Assembly (NCBI RefSeq): GCF_030657435.1
Contig: NZ_JAUTWS010000014.1
Coordinates: 62,001-126,000, forward strand
Direction of reading: 5' to 3'
DNA length: 64,000 nucleotides
Source of the DNA: Paracraurococcus lichenis
GTDB lineage: Bacteria; Pseudomonadota; Alphaproteobacteria; Acetobacterales; Acetobacteraceae
Part shown: positions 58,062 to 64,000 of the stretch, piece by piece
Position numbering within the stretch: the first letter of the stretch is position 1
Layout: every line of letters starts with the position of its first letter
Made by a program: the position numbers and the translations under genes
The notes under the pieces: generated by a model
The model's database searches: none
The model's input: the letters and a program-made list of their open reading frames with translations, nothing else
What the model was told of the DNA's origin: nothing

Positions 58062-59315
58062 CTATCGCCCCGCTGTCATCCCCTCCAGCACCGGCAGCAG
58101 GTGCGGCTTCAACCCCGGCCAGTTCTCGCTCATCGGAAAATGCCCGAGGCCCGGCATGATCACCGCCTTCGCGCCGGGGATCGCCGCCGCGGTCGCGCGC
58201 GTATCCTCCGGCCGGCAGGAATAGTCGAACTCGCCGGTCAGCAGCGCAACGGGGCAGCGCGCCGTGTCGATGCGCGCGAGCTTGCCGCGCAGGTCGCCTT
58301 CCTCGGCGTAGAAATGCAGGTCGCCGCGGAAGACGCCCGGCCCGCCCTGCATGTAGTGCCACAGCGTCTCCCATTTTTCCGAGTTCGGCGCCGAGGGACC
58401 GATCAGCCCGGAAACCATCGCCCCGCAGACCTCCCCGCCATGGATGCGCGGGTGGTGCAGCACCGACAGGTCGTAGTAGCTGCCGGTGAAGGCGCTGCCC
58501 TGCAGGCCGATGACGCCGCGCAGGCTCTCCGGATGCTCCGCCGCCAGGTCCAGCACGATGCGCCCGCCGATGGAGCAGCCCATGACGATCGGCCGGTCGA
58601 GCCGGAGCGCCCGCGCCACCGCCATCACCAGTCCCGTATAGCCCGCGGTCGTCAGCCGGTACTCCTCCGCCTGCCAGCCTGCCGGCGGGCTCGACTTCCC
58701 GTGCCAGGGCATGTCGAAGGCGATGCAGCGGAAACGCCTGATGATGTCGGCGTCGTTCAGCAGGTCGCGCCACTGCCGCCCGTCGCTGCCGGCGGTGTGC
58801 AGCAGCAGCAGCGGCGTGCCCTCGCCGGCCTCCTCGACATAAACGCGGTGCGGCCGTCCCTCGATATCCATGCGGAGGTAGCGGCCGGTGATCGGCTCGA
58901 AGCCCGGCTCGCCCCAGGGGGTGGGCGCCGCCGCCGGCACCGCGGGCGCCGGCCCCTGCCGCAGCAGCGCGAGCGCGCCCTTGAACCAGGCGAGATGGGC
59001 GAAGAAGAACGTCGTGTCGCCCTCGATCCGCAGCGCCCCCTGCCGCCGCAGCGCCATCAGGTCGGTCCAGCCCGGCACGGGTTGCGGCGATAGGAAGCGC
59101 GCCATCCCCTCCGCCGTGAGCCGCAGCGCGAGCTGGAAGCCGGGCAGCACGAAGGGCCCGCGCCGCAGCTCCGCCACCTGCCCGCGGCGGATGCTGGCCA
59201 GCCAGGCCTTGTCGCCGATCTCGATCAGCACATCCGCATCCAGCGTGCGGCCGCGGCGCGCCAGCGCCTCCTCGGCTGCCACCCGTGCCGGCCATGCGGC
59301 CATCGCCTGGTCCAT
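58062..59315 (-). CDS. Alpha/beta hydrolase with N-terminal SCP2-like domain
   Basis: This 417-residue protein has an N-terminal sterol-carrier-like domain (about 20-110, DADVLIEIGDKAWLASIRRGQ, typical of SCP2-like units). An alpha/beta hydrolase follows from residue ~145. The nucleophile elbow is GCSIGG, an oxyanion-type HTAGSDGRQW follows the first strand, and the terminal catalytic His is in PGLGHFPMSENW. The Asp acid is in LLTGEFDYSCR. It may bind a hydrophobic ligand through SCP2 and hydrolyse an ester or similar bond. GGGAGGA precedes ATG 59315. Confidence 0.82.
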   Translation of the reverse strand: MDQAMAAWPARVAAEEALARRGRTLDADVLIEIGDKAWLASIRRGQVAELRRGPFVLPGFQLALRLTAEGMARFLSPQPVPGWTDLMALRRQGALRIEGDTTFFFAHLAWFKGALALLRQGPAPAVPAAAPTPWGEPGFEPITGRYLRMDIEGRPHRVYVEEAGEGTPLLLLHTAGSDGRQWRDLLNDADIIRRFRCIAFDMPWHGKSSPPAGWQAEEYRLTTAGYTGLVMAVARALRLDRPIVMGCSIGGRIVLDLAAEHPESLRGVIGLQGSAFTGSYYDLSVLHHPRIHGGEVCGAMVSGLIGPSAPNSEKWETLWHYMQGGPGVFRGDLHFYAEEGDLRGKLARIDTARCPVALLTGEFDYSCRPEDTRATAAAIPGAKAVIMPGLGHFPMSENWPGLKPHLLPVLEGMTAGR

Positions 59316-59439
59316 GGGCGTCCTCCCCTCCCGTTGCTGTCAGGCTACCGCGCCGGTCCGTCGCGGTCACGCCGCTGGACGCCCGGCGCCGCCGGCCGGT
59401 AGCCTCCCCGCAGCGGCAACGACCGCGGGGAGGATGACG

Positions 59440-60780
59440 ATGACCCAGGAAGGACCGCGCCGGCCCGGCCGACGGGAGGCCATGGCGCTCGGCGCCGGGT
59501 TGCTGGCCGCCAGCGCCCTACCGGCCCGCGCCATCACCGCCGCCGATGTCCGGCCGCCCGCCTATGCGCTCGAGCGCGGCGCCCGGCTCCGCGTCCTCCG
59601 CCCCGCCAAGTTCATCGATCCGGACGAGGCCATCTTCAACGAGAACTCGAAGCGCTTCACCGAGCGCACGGGCATCGAGGTGCGGGTGGATTACGTGAAT
59701 TGGCCGGACATGCCGGTGCAGGTCGCGGTCGCCTACAACACCGGCCAGGGCGCGGATGTCATCATCGGCTTCGGCGCCGATCCGCACCTCTATGCCGACA
59801 AGGTCACGGACATGACCGACCTCGCCGACTATCTCGGCGCCAGGTATGGCGGCTGGTACGACCTGGCGCAGGTCTACGGCAGGCGGTTCCGGAACAACCA
59901 GTGGCTCGGCCTGCCGATGGGCGGCACGACCGGGCCGGTGGTGTACCGGAAGTCCTGGGTGAAGGAGGCCGGGTTCGACGACATCCCCAACGACCTCGGC
60001 GAGTTCCTGAAGCTCTGCCAGGGGCTGAAGCGCATCGGCCATCCCTGCGGCTTCGCCCTCTCGCACGCCCCGGGTGACGCGCCGGGCTATGCCAACTGGC
60101 TGCTCTGGTCGCATGGCGCCTCCCTGACCGACGAGGAGGGCAAGGTCACGCTGGACACGCCGGCGGTCGCCCGCGCCCTCGACTACGCCCGCGCGATGCA
60201 GGAGACGATGGTCGCCGGGACCATGTCCTGGAACGGCGCCTCCAACAACCGCGCCTTCGTCGCCGGCGAGATCGGGCTGACGCAGAACGGCGTCTCCATC
60301 TACTATTCCGCGAAGACCAGCGGCGATCCCGCGCAGAACGCGGTTGCCGCGGACACCGACCATGCCGAGATGCCCTATGGTGCCGCGACCAAGGCGCCGG
60401 AGACGGCGCTGACGCTGAACGCCATGGTGCCGCGCTATACCCGCGTGCCCAATGCGGCGAAGGAGTATATCCGCTTCATGATGGAGGCGGAGCAGTACGA
60501 CCGCTGGCTGACCGGCTGCCTCGGCTACTGGTCGCAGCCGCTGCGGGCCTATGCCGGCAGCGCCGTCTGGTCCTCCGACCCCAAGCTCGGCGTCTACAAG
60601 GATGCCATGGATACGCCCTTCTACGAGGGATATCGTGGCCCGATCACCGCGGCCGCCGGCGCCGTCGCCGAGAACTGGGTGGTGGTGGACATGTTCGCCC
60701 GCGTCGTCACCGGCCAGCAAAAGCCGGCCGAGAGCATGCGGGAAGCGCAGCGCGCGGCGCAGCGTTGGTACAGGACCTAG
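59440..60780 (+). CDS. Extracellular solute-binding protein, family 1 (orphan)
   Basis: This 446-residue receptor has a twin-arginine-type leader (RRPGRREAMALGAGLLAASA). It has a family 1 sugar/polyamine-type binding fold with NSKRFTERTGIEVRVDYVNW, GADVIIGFGADPHLY and YTRVPNAAKEYIRFMM. ATG 59440 has GGGGAGG 6 bp upstream; an ATG two codons earlier is too close. No permease or ATPase gene is adjacent, so it is an orphan receptor. It is followed by a phytanoyl-CoA-type dioxygenase (68 bp gap) and may be co-transcribed. Confidence 0.82.
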   Translation: MTQEGPRRPGRREAMALGAGLLAASALPARAITAADVRPPAYALERGARLRVLRPAKFIDPDEAIFNENSKRFTERTGIEVRVDYVNWPDMPVQVAVAYNTGQGADVIIGFGADPHLYADKVTDMTDLADYLGARYGGWYDLAQVYGRRFRNNQWLGLPMGGTTGPVVYRKSWVKEAGFDDIPNDLGEFLKLCQGLKRIGHPCGFALSHAPGDAPGYANWLLWSHGASLTDEEGKVTLDTPAVARALDYARAMQETMVAGTMSWNGASNNRAFVAGEIGLTQNGVSIYYSAKTSGDPAQNAVAADTDHAEMPYGAATKAPETALTLNAMVPRYTRVPNAAKEYIRFMMEAEQYDRWLTGCLGYWSQPLRAYAGSAVWSSDPKLGVYKDAMDTPFYEGYRGPITAAAGAVAENWVVVDMFARVVTGQQKPAESMREAQRAAQRWYRT

Positions 60781-60848
60781 CAGCCAGGATCCGCCCGGGG
60801 CGCAGCCCAGGACGATCGGACGGCCAAGAGAACGGGAAGGAACGGCCC

Positions 60849-61727
60849 ATGCTCACGCAGGCCCAGAAGGACGAATACGACCGCGTCGGCGCCATCGTGG
60901 TGCCCAATGTCCTGACGCCGGAGGAGGTCGCCGAGCTTCGCGCCGTGACCGACGGCTTCGTCGAGCGCGCGCGGCAGGTGACCGGGCACGACGCGGTCTA
61001 CGACCTCGAGGACACGCATTCGCCGGACCAGCCGCGCGTGCGGCGGATCAAGGCGCCGCACCTGCACCACGAGGCCTATGCGCGGCTGGTGCGGCACCCG
61101 CGCATCGTCGCGGTCCTGCAGGACCTCTGGGGCCCCGACATCCGCTTCGACACGGCCAAGCTCAACATGAAGTCGGCCGGCTTCGGCGCGGCGGTCGAAT
61201 GGCACCAGGACTGGGCCTTCTACCCCCACACCAACGACGACCTCGCCGCCGTCGGGGTGATGATGGACGACATGGCGCTGGAGAACGGCCCGCTGCTGAT
61301 CATCCCGGGCAGCCACAAGGACCCGGTGGTCCATGACCACCACGGCGAGGATGGCCGCTTCTGCGGCGCCATGGACCCCGGCAAGCAGGAGGTGGACTAC
61401 GGCAAGGCCGTCCCGCTCACCGGCAAGGCGGGCTCGATCACCGTGCACCATGTGCGGGCGGTACATGGCTCGGCGCCGAACCTCTCCGACCGCGACCGGC
61501 GGCTGCTGCTGTTCCAGTTCCGCGCGGCGGATGCCTGGCCGCTGCTCGGCTTCCCCGAGGGGATCGAGGCCTACGACCGGCTGATGGTGGCGGGCCGGCC
61601 CGGCCTCTCGCCGCGGCTGAAGGACGTGCCGGTGCGGCTGCCGCTGCCGCCGGCGTCGAAGCAGGGCTCGATCTACGAGAACCAGAAGGGCTTGCGGAAC
61701 CGCTTCTTCGCCGCCGCGGCGGAATGA
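60849..61727 (+). CDS. Phytanoyl-CoA dioxygenase-family Fe(II)/2-oxoglutarate oxygenase
   Basis: This 292-residue oxygenase has a double-stranded beta-helix fold with the 2-His-1-Asp facial triad: VEWHQDWAFYPHTND (His-x-Asp) and the distal His in VHHVRAVHGSAPNLSD. A conserved Arg in the SDRDRRLLLFQFRAAD region would bind 2-oxoglutarate. It hydroxylates an unactivated C-H of an unknown substrate. GGAAGGAA precedes the ATG. It resembles PhyH-like enzymes used in catabolism or secondary metabolism. Confidence 0.9.
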   Translation: MLTQAQKDEYDRVGAIVVPNVLTPEEVAELRAVTDGFVERARQVTGHDAVYDLEDTHSPDQPRVRRIKAPHLHHEAYARLVRHPRIVAVLQDLWGPDIRFDTAKLNMKSAGFGAAVEWHQDWAFYPHTNDDLAAVGVMMDDMALENGPLLIIPGSHKDPVVHDHHGEDGRFCGAMDPGKQEVDYGKAVPLTGKAGSITVHHVRAVHGSAPNLSDRDRRLLLFQFRAADAWPLLGFPEGIEAYDRLMVAGRPGLSPRLKDVPVRLPLPPASKQGSIYENQKGLRNRFFAAAAE

Positions 61728-61787
61728 ATGACCGACTCGTAACGACAGCGTGACGCATCGACGCGGGCGCCGGAGCGTTCCGGCGGC

Positions 61788-62186
61788 ATGGCTGCCGAAC
61801 CCTCGCTCTTCGCCCGCGTCGCGCAATGGGCCTCCTGCCAGGCAGGACGGTCCTGGACCTTCGTCGCCGCCGCCGCGGTGGTGGTGCTCTGGGCCCTGTC
61901 CGGCCCCTTCTTCGGCTGGTCGGACACCTGGCAGCTCGTCATCAATACCGGCACGACCATCATCACCTTCCTGATGGTCTTCCTGATCCAGCACGCCCAG
62001 AACCGCGACACCCAGGCGATCCATGTGAAGCTCAACGAGCTGATCCGCGCGACGCATGGCGCCCATAACCGCCTGATCGCGCTGGAGGACCAGAGCGAGG
62101 AGGAGCTGGCCGCGGCGCGCGAGGAGATGCGCCGGGTGGCCGAGGCGGCGGAGGCGGCGCGCCGGCTGGTCGAGGTGAAGCGCTAG
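61788..62186 (+). CDS. Low-affinity iron permease family protein
   Basis: This 132-residue protein has two helices (FVAAAAVVVLWALSGPFFG and LVINTGTTIITFLMVFLIQ) and the family signature FLIQHAQNRDTQAIHVKLNELI, as in PF04120 proteins related to Fet4. A charged coiled-coil tail (ALEDQSEEELAAAREEMRRV) follows. The stop TAG at 62184-62186 coincides with the outer base of a decayed IS element, so the natural C-terminus may have been altered by insertion. Confidence 0.82.
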   Translation: MAAEPSLFARVAQWASCQAGRSWTFVAAAAVVVLWALSGPFFGWSDTWQLVINTGTTIITFLMVFLIQHAQNRDTQAIHVKLNELIRATHGAHNRLIALEDQSEEELAAAREEMRRVAEAAEAARRLVEVKR

Positions 62187-62422
62187 CAGGCTGTCGGATC
62201 GGGGTCCGCTGGCGGGGCGAGGGAGGCAGCGATCAGGTGGCGAGGCACGGAGCGGAACACGCTCCACCGCCGCCACCACGACATGCGCCGCGTCGTCCCC
62301 GGGCCGCCAGTCCTCGGCGTCCGGCGGCAGCAGGAAAGGCCCGGTCGCGGCTGAACGGAATGAACCCTGTCATGCCCGCCGGATGCGCCGATCCCAGGCC
62401 GGACAGGAACCCGACAGCCCGC
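62186..62422 (-). mobile_element. MITE-like internally deleted IS1182-family element
   Basis: Imperfect 22-bp inverted ends flank 237 bp: GCAGGCTGTCGGATCGGGGT + CC at 62186-62207, and GGACAGGAACCCGACAGCCC + GC at 62401-62422 (16 of 22 positions complementary). Inside, on the minus strand, ATG 62373 opens TGFIPFSRDRAF. A +1 frame then gives LLPPDAEDWRPGDDAAHVVV and AAVERVPL. This matches the N-terminus of IS1182-type transposases ('FIPxxRxQxxLLPPDLxxWLPExHLAHFVxxxVExxxL'). Everything downstream is missing, so it is a non-autonomous derivative. Confidence 0.65.
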
Positions 62423-62473
62423 TACCCCGAGGCTCGACCGCTCCCTCGCCCATGCCGGGCAGCCGGCTTCCGT

Positions 62474-63466
62474 TCAGTCGGCGTATTGCCCCGCCGCCTG
62501 GATGATCGGCTTCCACTTGGCGATGTCGTCCAGCCAGAATTTGTGGTGCGCCTCGGGCGTCGCCATGGCCTGGGCCACCGGCGCGGTGCCGAGCTCGGCG
62601 AAGCGCGCGACCAGCCGCGGGTCGCGCAGCGCCGCCTGCAATGCCTGGGAGAGCCGCTGCGTCACCTCCGCCGGCGTGCCCTTCGGCGCATAGAGGCCGT
62701 GCCAGACCGTCACCTCGAATGCCGGCAGCCCCGCCTCGGCCGAGGTCGGGATGCTGGGCAGCGCCGCGACGCGCTCCTTCGTCGTGACCGAGAAGACCTT
62801 CAGCGCGCCGCTGTTGATCTGCTCGGTCGTGTTGGTGGTCTGGTCGCACATCAGGTCGACGCGGCCCGAGAGCAGTTCCTGCATCGCCGGGCCGGTGCCG
62901 CGGAAGGGCACCGTCGTCATCGGCGCGTCCACCGCCGTCATCAGCAGCAGGCCGCAGAGATGGCTCGCCGCGCCGATGCCGGCATTGGCGTAGTTCAGGC
63001 GTTCCTTCTGCTTGCGGATGACGGCGATCGCCTCGGCCAGCGTATTGGCCGGGAAGTCCTTCCTCGCCACCAGCGTCATCGGCACCTCGGTGACCAGGCC
63101 GATGGTCTCGAAGCCGCCCACGGGGTCATAGGCCAGGCGGCGGTAGAGCGTCGGCGCCGTCGCCATGCCGATATGGTGCAGCAGCAGCGTGTAGCCGTCC
63201 GGGCGGGACTGCGCGACCTTCTGCGCGCCGATGGTGCCGCCGGCGCCGCCGGCATTCTCCACCACCACGGTGGTGCCGAGGTCGCGGCCCATTGCCTCGG
63301 CGACAAGGCGGGTGACCGTGTCGGTCGGGCCGCCGGCGGCGAAGGGGACGATGACGGTGATGGGACGGGCCGGGAATGGCTGCGCGGCGGCCGGGCCGGC
63401 CGCCAGGCCCCAGGGGGCGCCGAGGGCAGCCAGCGCCAGCAGGGCGCGCCGGGCGAGACGGGACAT
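62474..63466 (-). CDS. Bug/TctC-type tripartite tricarboxylate transporter receptor
   Basis: This 330-residue receptor has a signal peptide (LARRALLALAALGAPWGLAA). Family hallmarks are FPARPITVIVPFAAGGPTD, GTTVVVENAGGAGGT and RPDGYTLLLHHIGMA; the last differs from the two Bug receptors at 6865-8846. ATG 63466 has GCAGGAGGAACCG upstream. It is followed by another Bug gene upstream at the window edge. No tctA/tctB is present. Confidence 0.92.
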   Translation of the reverse strand: MSRLARRALLALAALGAPWGLAAGPAAAQPFPARPITVIVPFAAGGPTDTVTRLVAEAMGRDLGTTVVVENAGGAGGTIGAQKVAQSRPDGYTLLLHHIGMATAPTLYRRLAYDPVGGFETIGLVTEVPMTLVARKDFPANTLAEAIAVIRKQKERLNYANAGIGAASHLCGLLLMTAVDAPMTTVPFRGTGPAMQELLSGRVDLMCDQTTNTTEQINSGALKVFSVTTKERVAALPSIPTSAEAGLPAFEVTVWHGLYAPKGTPAEVTQRLSQALQAALRDPRLVARFAELGTAPVAQAMATPEAHHKFWLDDIAKWKPIIQAAGQYAD

Positions 63467-63620
63467 GCGGTTCCTCCTGCGGGCGCGCCGGCGCCCGGAT
63501 CAGGGGCGGGCACCTCGCGCGGCACCATCCGAATGTCAAGAGTGCAATCCAGCCGTTAGCCGTTCCTTAACTCATATCAACTCCTTATTGATTGAACGGC
63601 CCATCAGCTTGCCCTTCGGG

Positions 63621-64000
63621 CTATTCCGGCTGGATGCCGGCCGCGCGCAGCAGCGCCACGCCGCGCGCCAGTTCCTCCTGCAGCCAGGCCATCAGCCGCG
63701 CGGGCGTGTCGATCTCCGGCGCCGGCTGCACGCCGAGTTCGGCCAGCCGCGGCGCGGCCCGCTGCGCGCCGGCGCCGAAGGCGGCCTGCAGGGCGGCCGT
63801 CGCGGCGGGCGGCGTGCGCGCGGGGGCGAGGGCGACCAGCCAGGCCTCGTGCCGGAAGGCGGGCAGCCCGGCCTCGGCCGCGGTCGGGACCTCCGGCAGG
63901 CTGGCGACCCGCTGCGGCCCGGCGATGCAGAGCGCCCGCACGCTGCCGCCGCGGATATGCCCGAGCGCCGAGGCGACCGGGTCCACGGCGAAGATCGCCT
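63621..64000 (-). CDS. Bug/TctC-type receptor, C-terminal part (partial)
   Basis: The frame enters at the window edge (AIFAVDPVASALGHIRGG) and runs to the stop at 63621. It has LCIAGPQRVASLPEVPTAAE and AGLPAFRHEAWLVALAPART, typical of the second lobe of Bug receptors. About 125 residues are visible; the N-terminal part is outside the window. The 154-bp gap before the next gene is unusually AT-rich (63540-63600) and should contain the promoter of the receptor at 62474. Confidence 0.85.
   Translation of the reverse strand, partial: AIFAVDPVASALGHIRGGSVRALCIAGPQRVASLPEVPTAAEAGLPAFRHEAWLVALAPARTPPAATAALQAAFGAGAQRAAPRLAELGVQPAPEIDTPARLMAWLQEELARGVALLRAAGIQPE

Noticed and set aside
1-64000. CRISPR arrays, prophage genes and rRNA/tRNA genes
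   Set aside because: I looked for regularly spaced repeats, phage structural motifs and conserved RNA segments and saw none.

Overview
The window is very GC-rich DNA with strong third-position GC bias and almost no non-coding space. The gene content fits an alphaproteobacterium of the Acetobacteraceae, Roseomonas-like. It holds four Bug/TctC-type periplasmic receptors, many Tat-type solute-binding proteins, TRAP and ABC uptake systems, a Gfo/Idh-DUF993-epimerase catabolic trio, and many decayed insertion sequences. The family assignment is inference; there is no rRNA or other phylogenetic marker here.

Layout. 1-2.9 kb: two MoeA-type molybdenum cofactor genes on the minus strand, one fused to a periplasmic-binding-protein-like domain and cut by the window edge. 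3.0-5.8 kb: a tightly coupled type III polyketide synthase / methyltransferase / FAD oxidoreductase operon, probably for a phenolic lipid or quinone. 5.8-8.9 kb (minus): cupins, a 28-codon relic of a short-chain dehydrogenase, and tandem Bug receptors. 9.0-14.8 kb: a catalase-like peroxidase, a TRAP receptor, a DUF2092 protein with a glycine-rich repeat protein, and the TRAP membrane subunits on the opposite strand. 15-19.7 kb: an MHS-family permease, dihydrolipoyl dehydrogenase, a DUF2798 protein, and a D12-class adenine methyltransferase coupled to a small membrane protein.

19.9-21.8 kb is an insertion-sequence graveyard: two inverted IS3-type remnants flank a zinc-ribbon / cyclase-like gene, followed by an IS5-type remnant. 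21.8-26.9 kb is a TetR-controlled RND efflux operon with a clear operator. 27.5-33.7 kb is an amidase plus a complete branched-chain/urea-type ABC transporter, probably for amide uptake and hydrolysis. 33.8-41.1 kb has two divergent membrane-bound GGDEF-EAL (cyclic-di-GMP) proteins. After an IS66 remnant there is a ribose-type sugar ABC transporter (41.7-45.3 kb).

45.5-49.8 kb (minus): a Vgb-like beta-propeller with a CxxCH motif, a DUF2721 protein, an SMP-30 lactonase and an RTX-like repeat protein. 50-55.8 kb: an AidB-like acyl-CoA dehydrogenase, an isoprenylcysteine-methyltransferase-like protein and the Gfo/Idh-DUF993-epimerase trio, with a family of GGGGG/CCCCC hairpin repeats between them. 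55.9-57.8 kb holds the most unusual locus: an uncharacterised membrane protein and a small partner that share a 26-residue motif, one at the C-terminus and the other at the N-terminus. 58-64 kb: a hydrolase, an orphan solute-binding protein, a phytanoyl-CoA-type dioxygenase, a small iron-permease-family protein ending at a MITE-like IS1182 derivative, and two more Bug receptors. No tRNA, rRNA, CRISPR array or complete transposon was recognised.
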